Shown here piece by piece: positions 1 to 8,845 of a stretch of 62,974 bases of DNA. The stretch lies in assembly GCA_036563645.1 (NCBI GenBank), contig DATCMA010000061.1, positions 1-62,974 of the forward strand, given 5' to 3'. A program made the translations under genes and the position numbers. Below the pieces are notes generated by a model. It saw only the letters and a program-made list of their open reading frames with translations, made no database searches and was not told where the DNA came from. Every line of letters starts with the position of its first letter. Positions within the stretch are counted from its first letter, which is position 1. This DNA is from DATCMA01 sp036563645. GTDB taxonomy: Bacteria > Actinomycetota > Actinomycetes > Mycobacteriales > Micromonosporaceae.

Positions 1-1056
1 GGGGGAGAGGTTGACGCAGCCGTGGGAGACGTTGCGGACGCCTTGGTCGGCGACGGACCAGGGGGCTGAGTGGATGAATTCTCCGCCCCAGGTCAGGCGC
101 TGGGCGTACTCGATGTCGATGCGGTAGCCCTCCTCGGGGCCTAGCTCGTCGTAGGTGTCGAAGACCGTCTTGCGGAGCTTCTCCATCACGACCATCGTGC
201 CGCTGGACGATGGCGTCCGCGGCGCGCCGAGGCTCACCGGCATCGTGCGCACCAGCTTGTCGTCCTTGAAGACCTGCATCGATTTGGTCTTGTTGTCGAC
301 GACCATGACGAGCTTCTCGCCGATCTGCGCGGTGGCCGAGCGGTCGGTGTCGCCGTAGCGGCCCGGCCCGGTGGGGTGGCCACCCACCGCGATCCGGACC
401 GAGAGCGTCGTGCCGGGCTTCCAGAACTCCGGCGCCCGGTAGTACGCCTGGGTGCCGTCGTCGAGCCAGTGCCACGTCCCCGGCTGCGGGGGATCCGTCT
501 CGACGAAGAGCCGCTTCTGCACCGAGGCGCGGTACTTCTTCGGCACCCCTGGGTGGAACTCCACCACGACCGGCATCGCCACGCCGTAGACGCCGCCGTC
601 GAAGAGGTAGAGGCCCGTGCCGGTGAACGACGACGGCTTGCCCATCGTGCGGAACGTGGCGGTCTTGGTGACGGTCTCGCCGCTGTCGCTGGTCGCGGTC
701 ACGGTCGCCACGTACCGCGTGTCGTACTTGAGCGGGGTGTCCGGCACCCAGGAGGAGCGGTCGTCGCGCCACCGGCCGGAGACGGCGCGGCCGCCCACCT
801 CGGCCACGCTCACCGTGGTGATCGTCGCGCCGCGCGCGCTGGCGGTGATCTCCGCGCTGGCGGGGACGTCCGTGGCGCCGTGCGCTGGCGTGATGGTGAT
901 CTCCGCTGGCGTCGTCGACGCCGTCGCGCTCGGGCTCGCGGCGGGGACGAAGAGCGCCGTGTCCGTCCCACCGGCACGCCCGCAGCCACTGAGCGCGAGG
1001 GAGGTGACCGCGGCCAGCGCGCCCGCCAGCACACCGACGTACCTGATCGTGCCCAT
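1..1056 (-). CDS. L,D-transpeptidase lipoprotein (3' end outside window)
   Basis: This is a cell-wall L,D-transpeptidase, which makes 3-3 cross-links in peptidoglycan on the outer face of the membrane. The ATG at 1054-1056 opens a hydrophobic signal with a lipobox ending LSGC, then a Ser/Thr/Pro-rich spacer. An Ig-like region follows (around residues 50-140, ITPAHGATDV onward), of the kind found before YkuD domains. The YkuD catalytic domain covers the last 150 or so visible residues and ends in the signature HGCVN, whose Cys is the nucleophile; the preceding FIHSAPWS segment is also family-typical. At least 352 residues are present and the stop lies beyond base 1, so only a short tail is missing. 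It is divergent from the tRNA gene. I am confident of the family but not of the specific paralog. Confidence 0.93.
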   Translation of the reverse strand, partial: MGTIRYVGVLAGALAAVTSLALSGCGRAGGTDTALFVPAASPSATASTTPAEITITPAHGATDVPASAEITASARGATITTVSVAEVGGRAVSGRWRDDRSSWVPDTPLKYDTRYVATVTATSDSGETVTKTATFRTMGKPSSFTGTGLYLFDGGVYGVAMPVVVEFHPGVPKKYRASVQKRLFVETDPPQPGTWHWLDDGTQAYYRAPEFWKPGTTLSVRIAVGGHPTGPGRYGDTDRSATAQIGEKLVMVVDNKTKSMQVFKDDKLVRTMPVSLGAPRTPSSSGTMVVMEKLRKTVFDTYDELGPEEGYRIDIEYAQRLTWGGEFIHSAPWSVADQGVRNVSHGCVNLSP

Positions 1057-1279
1057 CCCGTCTCCGATCTTGAAATCTGGACGACATGGTGCCCTATCGG
1101 CCGAATGTGAGCTACTTTCGGTGCTGGTGTCGCGGCTGGTGGACCTGGCTGGTGGTCCTGATGGCGCCGGTCGTGGGAGGCGCGGCGACCACGGGGATGA
1201 GCCGCGGGGGGACCAATCGGGGAGGCCCGATTGGAGTGCAAGCCGGGTGGCGTGCTAGTGTTGCCCCCGTTGCTGGCGC

Positions 1280-1352
1280 GCGCCGCTAGCTCAATGGGTA
1301 GAGCAGCGGACTCTTAATCCGCGGGTTCGGGGTTCGAGTCCCTGGCGGCGCA
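1280..1352 (+). tRNA. tRNA-Lys (anticodon CTT)
   Basis: A full cloverleaf folds. The acceptor is 1280-1286 with 1345-1351 (GCGCCGC/GCGGCGC, 7 of 7 pairs). The D arm is 1289-1304, the anticodon stem 1306-1310 with 1318-1322, the anticodon CTT is at 1313-1315, and the T arm is 1328-1344 with loop TTCGAGT. The discriminator is A1352 and no CCA is encoded. The gene marks the left edge of the accessory island. Confidence 0.97.
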
Positions 1353-1361
1353 CAGCAGATG

Positions 1362-1399
1362 AGCCCAGGTCACAGGCATGATCGCCTGTGGCCTGGGCT
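1362..1399 (+). terminator. Hairpin downstream of tRNA-Lys
   Basis: Bases 1362-1377 pair with 1384-1399 in a 16-pair stem containing one G-T wobble, with a six-base loop (ATGATC), starting 10 bases after the tRNA. The run after it is only weakly T-rich (TATGTTGT), as is common for high-GC terminators. Confidence 0.7.
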
Positions 1400-1466
1400 T
1401 ATGTTGTCATGGCGGTACAGCCACTGGTACAGCCAGCTGAGGTGCCGCGCGCCGCGGTTGCGCAGA

Positions 1467-1619
1467 GGAACCATCCCCCGCAACGTGCGGGGAATACCCC
1501 CAGAACTACGGGCTCCCCCTCCGGGTTAGGGGACCATCCCAGGAGGCGCGGGGAACACGAGGAGCTGTTCGAGCACTACGACGTCGTCTGCTGGATTACC
1601 CCGCATGCGCGAGAAAGAC
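1467..1619 (+). CRISPR. Degenerate type I-E CRISPR relic, three decayed repeats
   Basis: Three diverged copies of an actinobacterial type I-E style repeat (form GGACCATCCCCGC-n-GCGGGGAACAC) end at 1497, 1558 and 1619, exactly 61 bases apart. The copies are 1467-1497 (with a small insertion), 1531-1558 (best preserved, ends GCGCGGGGAACAC) and 1593-1619 (starts GGATTACCCCGC, ends GAAAGAC). Spacers would be 1498-1530 (33 bases) and 1559-1592 (34 bases). The 61-base period is the standard 28+33 of type I-E. No cas genes, leader or further repeats are visible one period upstream or downstream, so this is an orphan, decaying array that is probably not functional. Confidence 0.72.
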
Positions 1620-1632
1620 AAATCTTGTCGAA

Positions 1633-2088
1633 TCAATTGTCATCGAAGCGACGGTTTTCGCCAAGAGTGTAAAATCCCTGCTTGCACTTGAAAATCTGTT
1701 GCTCTACGAGAGAGTTTGTCAACAAGGTTTCGAATTCGCTCGCCAAGTCATATCGGCCGGAATCTTCGGTATCGTCGCGCTCCTCGAAGGCGGGGCGCAA
1801 CCAATTCTTCACACGTTTGACTGACTCCTGATTTCGTTCGCTAACCCAGTCGCCGCCACCAGGGATGTCAAGCTGTTCCCCAATGCCACTCAACAGGCGG
1901 TCTGCCAGCTCGTAGTCCTTGATTACTGCATGTCCGGAATATGGTCCTCTGGAGTAGATATTCCTGGTCCGTAGGCTGGATTCTGGGCTCAGCCGGGCGC
2001 GGCGAGGGGTGTTGGTGCACGTGTCGGCCTGATCATCTAGCGATATGCAACCTGTCCGCTGAAATGGCATGGACAAAAATGAACTCAA
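1633..2088 (-). CDS. Hypothetical protein, probably a truncated accessory gene
   Basis: An open frame of 151 codons whose C-terminal 100 residues (from about GHAVIKDYELADRLL to the end) look like real protein: charged, helical, with no arginine or proline bias. The first 50 residues look less coding, so the true start is unclear or the gene is a 3' fragment whose front was lost. Base composition is lower in G+C than the chromosome around it, consistent with transfer. No family was recognised. It lies between the CRISPR relic and a noncoding-looking stretch, which also favours a remnant. Confidence 0.4.
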   Translation of the reverse strand: MSSFLSMPFQRTGCISLDDQADTCTNTPRRARLSPESSLRTRNIYSRGPYSGHAVIKDYELADRLLSGIGEQLDIPGGGDWVSERNQESVKRVKNWLRPAFEERDDTEDSGRYDLASEFETLLTNSLVEQQIFKCKQGFYTLGENRRFDDN

Positions 2089-3180
2089 CTGCAGCTGGAT
2101 CGGCTATCGATTGGCCTGAAGTACCTCTTAGTGATCGCTCGGTTGGCGTCCAGGGCTCGAAGTGGTCCGCGTGTGGTCTGCAAGCATTGTCCCCCTTCTC
2201 CGGTCTGGCGGTGGAATAAGGTCGTGTTTGGACACTCTAGTTTGCTCGCCGGTACTTCGCTACATTCGGATCATCGGTGCCGGCGGGACGGTCGCCTACT
2301 GGGAGGACGGCAAGAGGTATGGAGCCCAGCTATGCGCATGATCCCGATTGAGTTGATTCGCCGCGGTGACGTATGGCGTGACAAGGGCGAAGGCGTCCAT
2401 TGGTGACGCTTTGCCCGCGACAAGTTCGCTTTATAGCCTACGTGTCGAAGTACGCGCCCTCGGCACAGCCCCTGCCCAGGTAGTCCTCTCGACCGAAGTA
2501 CCTGCGGAGCAAACTGATGGCCTGGCTGTCATCTGGGGTTTGGAGCGCTTCGGGAAGTCGGAGGGTGATCGCGTTCCCTCACCCGTTGCTGATATGGCGG
2601 CGGCTACAGCCGTGCGTCGACGAATATACGTCTCTAGGACGGTCCTGTCACCCGGGACTAGCGGACCGTAGGTAGAAGGTTTCATCTGGTAAGCGAGCCG
2701 AGGTCGGGCAGCTTGGAGCCGCGGCGTGGGAGGACTGAGCTCTGGATTATCGACTGCTTTCGGTGGACTTGCCACGAAGGTCCTAAGGGGATCAGCCCGC
2801 CTGATTTGGATGAATGTTCTTGTGTTGGCATGGCGCGAATGACATTCCGGTATGCCGAACGACTGAGGGAGGCCTAGCTATCCGAGGGAGTCAATGTGCC
2901 GATCGGTGTAGCGGGCACTGGCTTGACGGGTAGCACCGCACATGAGGTCCGCGCGGTAGAACAAGGGACGCGCCTGGCTCGCTTGCCGATGGAGCGAACC
3001 GAGGGCCCATATTGGACTTGGTTGGTCGACTACGTCGCGCTGCGTAAGCCGGGATGCAACCTTGTGCCGACGGTGTGGTAGCCCTGCTACAGCTGTCAGC
3101 GGTTTGGCAGGCCACGTCGCACACCATGACCAGGCTCTTGGCCGTTTTCTGTCTCGAGTTTTCCGTGGAGCACCCGAGCA
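2089..3180. other. Decayed or noncoding island DNA
   Basis: About 1.1 kb of lower-G+C DNA before the SNF2 gene. Short open frames exist on both strands but none has convincing codon bias, a ribosome binding site or a recognisable family. Fragments such as 2431-2775 (minus) and 2896-3081 (plus) may be relics of genes. I see no tRNA, repeat array or integrase here. Confidence 0.5.
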
Positions 3181-6100
3181 ATGACGCCCGCGACCTCGCC
3201 ACACGGAGTGACGTTCGGCTACTTCCCCGATAGCGTGCGGATCGACACGGCTCTTGAGTACGGTCCTTTCACACGTGCGCTTGTCATCGACATGCCGGTG
3301 CGGTCGCTCATCGACCATGTGAGCGAGTGCTGGGTGCTCTGGCAGCCAGATGTGGAGCTTCCGGAGGGCATCTACTGGTTCCACGGGGTTGACGGCGGCT
3401 CACTCCTCATGCAGGTGGCGACTGGCGCACCGCCGGGGGGCGCTATGGTGGAGTCGCCCGACGACCTTGACGCCGAGCATCCCCTGCGTGCCGCCTTGGC
3501 GTGGGCCGAAGAGCTGTGGCATAGGGCCACGTGTGTTCCCCCGCCACGCTTTGCCATCAACGACGTCGCCATCACCGAGTCCGGCGGGGTGGACGTGGTG
3601 GTGCGTGACCGTGAGTTCTTCATGCACGGCTGGTCGTACACCGTGCGGGTGGACGGGCGGCAGCAAACCGTTGTGGAGTCAAAACTGCGGCCCGTTCCAG
3701 ACATTGAAGGTCCGGCGTCATGGGTCACCTACGAGCCCACTCCGGCGAGTCGATTTAGCGCGACGCTGACTCGAGCCAAGTTGCTCGGAAAGTTTGCCAA
3801 CACGCTCTATTCCTTCCGCGCCACCCGTACCGTGTTTCGGCCGTACCAGTTCAAGCCGGTGCTCAAGCTATTGCAAACCGGCAAGGCGCGGCTGCTCATC
3901 GCCGATGAGGTTGGTCTCGGTAAAACGATTGAGGCAGGTCTCATTTGGACAGAGCTGGAGGCGCGTAGCGAGGCTAATCGGGTGCTGGTGGTGTGTCCGT
4001 CGAGCCTGGTGGGCAAGTGGAAAGAGGAGATGGAGCAGCGCTTCGGGTTTGAGCTCACGGAGCTCGACACCCGGGGCCTCGGATCGTTCCTCGAACGTCA
4101 CCAGCAAAACCGGCTGCCCGGCCGCTTCGCCTACATCTGCAGCCTGGAGCGGCTGCGCAAGTGGGACGGCTTGAAGGAGCTGGCCGCGCTACCTCCGGAG
4201 TTTGACTTGGTGATCGTTGACGAAGCGCACGCTATGCGTAACAGCGACACCAAGAGCTACGCGCTTGGTGCACTGCTCGCGGAGTGGGCGGCGAACCTGG
4301 TCTTCCTCACCGCGACGCCGATCAACCTCGGCGAGCAGGACCTGCTCAACCTCCTTGAACTTCTCGTCCCCGAGGACATCGGCAGCCTCGACGACTTGCA
4401 GTTGCGGCTCGAACCAAACCGAGTCATCAACGCGGTCGCCGCTCGCCTGAGCGAGAAGGGAGTCCGAGGCCGAGAACTCCTCGTCCAGCTCGACGAGCTC
4501 GAGAATTGTCAGCTCGGCCGTACTCTCATGCAGCGGCCAGACTTCGCGCTCCTGCGCGAGGTGCTCGCCAAGGACGACCTGACGCCTCGCGACGTCGTCG
4601 TCGCCAAACGCTACCTCGCTGGGCTCAACACCCTGTCCGCGGTCACTACGCGGACCAAGAAGGTTGAGGTCGACGACCGTAAGGCCAAACGGGTCGAGGA
4701 GCGGCAAGCCGTCGAGTGGACGCCGGAGGAGTCGGCCTTCTACCAGGAGTATCTCGAGTGGTGCCGGCGACGAGCGGCGGCGATGGGGAGCCCGCTCTAC
4801 TTCGCGATGCAGATGCCGCTGCGGCTAGCCAGCGCATGTCTGCCGGTGGCGCGCCAGATGGTGCTGAACCCGCGGTCCGTAGGTGAACTCACCGACGCAG
4901 ATGCGCGGGAAGAGGACGTTGCCGCGGCCAGTGACTTGACCCGGTGGATCGATCCGCATCCTGAGCTCGTGGAAGCCGCTCGGCGACTGCCCGAGCATGT
5001 GGACACCAAGTTCGACGCCCTGCGGGATGTGCTGTGGGAGCTGCATCGGCAGGGCCGACGGGCGCTGTTGTTCACCCACTCCCGCCCGACCCTTGCGTAT
5101 CTCGTCAACCGTCTCAGCGCCGAGTTCAAGGTCGCGGTCCTGCATGGGGACGTCAGCCGCGAGGATCGGCGTCGCATCATGGCCGACTTCCGCGCTGGGG
5201 GTTACGACTTCGTGTTCGCCAATCGGGTGGCGAGTGAAGGTCTCGACTTCGAGTTCTGTTCGGCAGTAATCAATTACGACCTGCCGTGGAACCCGATGGA
5301 GATTGAGCAGCGCATCGGTCGAATCGATCGGATTGGGCAGAAAGAAGAAGCGATCCTCGTCATCAACTTCATCAACGAGGAGACAATCGACGAGCGGATC
5401 CTCGTGCGCCTCCTTGACCGCATCAAGATTTTCGAGTCATCGATTGGTGAGCTCGAGCCCATAATCTCCGCCTACGCGCCGAAGATGCTGCAGGCTGGCT
5501 TCGACTTCACGCTGACCAAGGAGCAGCTGGAACAGAAGCTGCACGAGGCGCTAACCGCCATCGAAGAGCATCGTGCCGGCTTGCGCGACGTCACCGACGC
5601 CTCAGCTGCGCTGCTCATGAGCAACGACGTCGACGTCGCTGGTCTCGAGGACGAGCTGGTGCGTACCGGCCGCTACATCGGTCAGCGCGAACTGGCCCTG
5701 CTGCTTGACGACTGGGCGCGTATTGATGGCGCGCCTGGCGTGACGATCGCGCCGGATGGGCGCACCTTGGAGCTGCGGGGAAACGCGGCAATGGCGGCTC
5801 GGGTGGACGAGCTCGCCCGGTCAGCGCGCCGCTCAAGCTCTGAGATCCGGCCGATCTCATCGCGGCTGCGCCACGAATGGCCGATCACGCTGGTGCTCGA
5901 CCAGGAGTATGCCCGCGCTCACGGTGGGACGCTGCTTACCGCGACCAGCCCGCTTGCCATGGCCGCGGCGGCAGTCCCTGCCCATCGGCAGGCCCGGTTC
6001 GCGTCGCTACGAATCAGCGCGGATCCCGGCAAGGTTGCCCCCGGCACGTACGTGGTCGTCCTCGCGGTGGCGGAAACCTCCCACAACACGGCAATGTTCA

Positions 6101-6342
6101 CGCGAGGTGACGAGATTTGGGGTACCGCGGTCACCGAAAGCGGGCGTGACGCGGGCGAGGGGCCGGTCGATGCCCTGCTAGCCGCACTGGCCGAGGGGAG
6201 ACTCCGCGACGCACCACTTCCTTCCATCGAGCGACTCAGCAAGCTCGCGGAGCGGGCAATGCATTACCTGCACATGCGGCACCACGAGGAGCAGATGCGC
6301 CGCGACGCGGAGTTCGAAGCGCTCCGGGAGCTCGGCTGCTGA
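3181..6342 (+). CDS. SNF2-family helicase, RapA/DpdE/DrmD-like
   Basis: This 1053-residue protein is a superfamily 2 SNF2 ATPase expected to translocate on double-stranded DNA. Motif I (DEVGLGKTIEAG) is at about residues 242-253 with Lys248, the DEAH box is at 347-350, motif III reads LTATP, and the C-terminal helicase lobe carries NYDLPWNP (about 698-705) and QRIGRIDRIGQ (710-720). The first 110 or so residues form a separate domain that might be a degenerate phospholipase-D fold; I cannot confirm that. The last 250 residues are helical and charged. RapA (RNA polymerase recycling), DpdE and DISARM DrmD share this motif style. It appears intact and leads a tightly packed set with a small helical protein and a broken HelD-like helicase. 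The ATG at 3181 is the first good start after the coding signal begins; its ribosome site is weak. Confidence 0.88.
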   Translation: MTPATSPHGVTFGYFPDSVRIDTALEYGPFTRALVIDMPVRSLIDHVSECWVLWQPDVELPEGIYWFHGVDGGSLLMQVATGAPPGGAMVESPDDLDAEHPLRAALAWAEELWHRATCVPPPRFAINDVAITESGGVDVVVRDREFFMHGWSYTVRVDGRQQTVVESKLRPVPDIEGPASWVTYEPTPASRFSATLTRAKLLGKFANTLYSFRATRTVFRPYQFKPVLKLLQTGKARLLIADEVGLGKTIEAGLIWTELEARSEANRVLVVCPSSLVGKWKEEMEQRFGFELTELDTRGLGSFLERHQQNRLPGRFAYICSLERLRKWDGLKELAALPPEFDLVIVDEAHAMRNSDTKSYALGALLAEWAANLVFLTATPINLGEQDLLNLLELLVPEDIGSLDDLQLRLEPNRVINAVAARLSEKGVRGRELLVQLDELENCQLGRTLMQRPDFALLREVLAKDDLTPRDVVVAKRYLAGLNTLSAVTTRTKKVEVDDRKAKRVEERQAVEWTPEESAFYQEYLEWCRRRAAAMGSPLYFAMQMPLRLASACLPVARQMVLNPRSVGELTDADAREEDVAAASDLTRWIDPHPELVEAARRLPEHVDTKFDALRDVLWELHRQGRRALLFTHSRPTLAYLVNRLSAEFKVAVLHGDVSREDRRRIMADFRAGGYDFVFANRVASEGLDFEFCSAVINYDLPWNPMEIEQRIGRIDRIGQKEEAILVINFINEETIDERILVRLLDRIKIFESSIGELEPIISAYAPKMLQAGFDFTLTKEQLEQKLHEALTAIEEHRAGLRDVTDASAALLMSNDVDVAGLEDELVRTGRYIGQRELALLLDDWARIDGAPGVTIAPDGRTLELRGNAAMAARVDELARSARRSSSEIRPISSRLRHEWPITLVLDQEYARAHGGTLLTATSPLAMAAAAVPAHRQARFASLRISADPGKVAPGTYVVVLAVAETSHNTAMFTRGDEIWGTAVTESGRDAGEGPVDALLAALAEGRLRDAPLPSIERLSKLAERAMHYLHMRHHEEQMRRDAEFEALRELGC

Positions 6343-6563
6343 CCGTTCAATCCCAACACGAGCGGAAGCTAGCGGCTATCCAGCAGCGTATTGAGACTGC
6401 GCGGTCCCGTGGCCGCGGGCCGAGAAGCATCGACTTGTTCGAGCGCCAAGCGCGCCTCGCGCAGGAGAAGTACGACGCGCTGCGCAAGCACATCGAAAGC
6501 GCGAAGCAACCCGAGATCCGGCTGCAGCCGCTCGCCGCGTGCGTTGTCCAGATCCAGGGATGA
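6339..6563 (+). CDS. Small charged helical protein, noncanonical start
   Basis: Directly overlapping the SNF2 stop is a frame of about 74 codons with clear coding character. It begins TVQSQHERKLAAIQQRIE, continues through FERQARLAQEKYDALRKHIE, and ends at TGA 6561-6563. It reads as one or two amphipathic helices, probably a coiled coil. No ATG, GTG or TTG lies in frame near the front; the only candidates are CTG 6336 or 6339, so either CTG is used or a GTG in a GTGCTGA-type overlap has mutated. Position and spacing suggest an adaptor translated with the SNF2 helicase. Function is unknown. Confidence 0.55.
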   Translation: MTVQSQHERKLAAIQQRIETARSRGRGPRSIDLFERQARLAQEKYDALRKHIESAKQPEIRLQPLAACVVQIQG

Positions 6564-6569
6564 TCAAGG

Positions 6570-8620
6570 GTGGACACGAAAAAGCTCGATCTCGAAGATG
6601 AGCGGACCGCGCAACGGCGCTACCGCCGTGCGCTAAACGAGAAGAACCGCCGATCCTTCCTTGCGGAGGCGTCCCGCAACAATCTTTGGACGCGAACCGG
6701 GTTGCCTTACGACACGCCTCACGAGTCGGGGACGCTTGTCGGCAGGGTCGCGCTTCGCCGGCCGAACACGGAGATTCTCGACGGGCACCAAGACTTCTAC
6801 ATCGGAGACCGATACGCCGAGTTCGACGGTGTCTACGTCTTCAGCTGGGCGGCCCCGGTCGCCTGTACCTTCTTCCGCGGCTCGCGTCACCACGAGCTGT
6901 GTGACGAAGTGGCAGCTATCCGCACCTTCGAGCATCAGGGTGACGACATCGTCGATTTCCAGGAGGAGCGAATCGGGGATGAGCTACCCGCGTCGCCGTT
7001 CCGAAAACGGCCGCTCACCATCCCGGCCGCGCCGCAGCGCCGCAACGCACCGCGTTTCCCCGAGCCGTCCCGCATGACTCCTCCCCGACCCTCGGTGGCG
7101 GCTAGGGCTGCAACGTCAGCGCCGCCGAGCGCGCTCGCGAACGGCGCCGCGCTGCTAGCGACGACCGATGTGCCGCGGGTGCCAGCCCCACGCCAACCAA
7201 CCTCCACCGATCCTGCGCCGCGTCGGGCCTCGGGCTCCGCACAGTCGTCGTTGCGCGCGCGGAGGAGCTGCTGAGGGCGCGGCTCGCCGCCCCGCGCGGG
7301 AAGAGGCTCGCCCCGGTGCTCGCCACGCTGCAACCGGACCAGTACGACTTGGTCACCGTGCCGGCGATGGACAGCATCGTGATCGAGGGTTAACCCGGCA
7401 CCGGCAAGACGATCATCGCATCGCACCGGGCGGCGTACCTCATCAGTGACGACACCCCGCCGGAGAACAGCCTCGACGGCAAGGTCCTCCTGGTGGGACC
7501 TACCGATAGCTACTCGCGACATGTGCAAACGGTGGTCGACCGGCTCACCGGCAGCTCGGACCGGGTGATGGTGCTCGACCTGCCTGCGCTGATGCGGACC
7601 ATCCTCCGGCTGAGCCCTGCCCCCATCACCCCGGTGTCCCAGTGCTGGCGGGACGCTGCCGCGGAGCTCGCCCTCTTTGCGCGGGCGGCGGTGGCGCGTC
7701 TGCGCGTTGCTCGTGAGAGGTTGAAGAGCGGAGACGTCACCCCTCTCAAAGTCGACGAGGTCTACGAGTACCTCCGTCGTAACGGCAGCGGTGACCACCC
7801 GCTCACCCGGGACCCGGAGTGGGCGGAGTATTTGTGGGCGCTGCCACCGATCACGGATCCGCGTACGCGCTACGCACATCTATCGTTGCTCGCGACCATC
7901 CAGTGGGAGATTGCCAAACATCCCGATCTCATAGGCATCGAGCACATCATCGTCGATGAGGCCCAGGACGTGACCCCGCTGGAGTGGATGCTGCTCGCAA
8001 CGATCAACGAGGCTCACGCCTGGACCATCATCGGAGACCTCAACCAGCGGCGCTCCGACCACACCTTCGGGTCGTGGAAGCAGGTGTTCGAGCTGCTCGC
8101 CATTCCTTACGGCGACCCACCGATCTGCCGGCTCGACCGCGGTTATCGGTCGACCCGTCCGATCCTGCGCTTCGCTAATCGCCTGTTGCCCGCAGCGCAG
8201 CGGAGCGTGCGGGCCCTGCAAGAGGACGGGCCGGAGCCGGTGGTTGAGAAGTGTCAATCTGGTCTCGACGCGGCCCTCATCCGTCAGCTCCATCGTCTGC
8301 GGCATGCGTATCCGACAGGGACTGTCGCGATCATCACGATGAAGCCGACGGAGGTGCAAGCCGCGCTCCGTCGCGAGGGCTGGGGGAAAGCGGGCGGTGA
8401 CACCGTGGTGTGGCAGCACGCGGAGCACGGCGAGGTGACGGTCGCCCACCCAAACGTCGCGCGAGGGCTGGAATTCGACGCGGTCATTGTGGTCGAGCCG
8501 GCGGATTTCCCGCAGAACCTCGGCCGGCACGGCCTGCTCTACACGGCGTTGACCCGGGCGAACCGCGAGCTGGTGGTCCTGCACACCAAGCCGCTGCCGG
8601 ACAAGCTCAGGAAGCGATGA
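6570..8620 (+). pseudogene. HelD-like UvrD-family helicase, broken by a frameshift and a Walker A stop
   Basis: The reading starts at GTG 6570. Its first 150 residues resemble the N-terminal part of HelD-type proteins (DFYIGDRYAEFDG then FSWAAPVACTFFRG), followed by a Pro/Ala-rich linker. Around 7200-7260 the coding sense moves to another frame, which continues RTVVVARAEELLRARL, LQPDQYDLV and into IEG-stop-PGTGKT. The TAA at 7391-7393 thus sits inside the P-loop. After the stop, one frame runs to 8620 with HIIVDEAQDVTP (Walker B), GDLNQRRSD, RGYRSTRPIL, VARGLEFDAVIVVE and LLYTALTRANREL, the UvrD/HelD motif series. Joined, it would be near 680 residues. HelD displaces stalled RNA polymerase; a DNA-repair helicase role is the alternative. 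Two lesions make a functional product unlikely unless one is a sequencing error. Confidence 0.85.
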
Positions 8621-8845
8621 CACGTCCTCGACGTGAGCTTCTTCCACCTTGGTGCTGTTAGTGGCCCAGTTTGAATGAAAAGTCTGATTTGCCTGATTCT
8701 TGCTATGCGAACAGAGCCAGTGGCGTGCCTGGGCGGGTGTTGGGATGCGCGGAACGTCTCCGGCGTTTCGACGTCGAGGTGGGCTGGCTTGCTCAGTCTC
8801 GCCGAATCTTCTGAACCGCCAACCCAGCTGTGCGATTATCGCACC
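8621..8845. promoter_or_regulatory. Intergenic region with putative leaderless promoter for the XRE gene
   Basis: A -10-like GATTAT (8834-8839) lies six bases before ATG 8846, and no ribosome site is present, so the transcript may begin at or near the start codon. Nothing else is recognised in this gap. Confidence 0.45.

Noticed and set aside
1280..1352. Attachment-site duplication of the tRNA 3' end at the far side of the island
   Set aside because: I looked for a repeat of the tRNA 3' half near 16671-16836 and saw none, so no att pair is reported.
1414..1435. GGTACAGCCA repeated at a 12-base period after tRNA-Lys
   Set aside because: It could be an integrase arm site, but two copies with no integrase or second attachment site are too weak to claim.
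2878..3384. A minus-strand frame overlapping the SNF2 start
   Set aside because: Its N-terminal half is antisense to SNF2 codons and the rest has no coding character.
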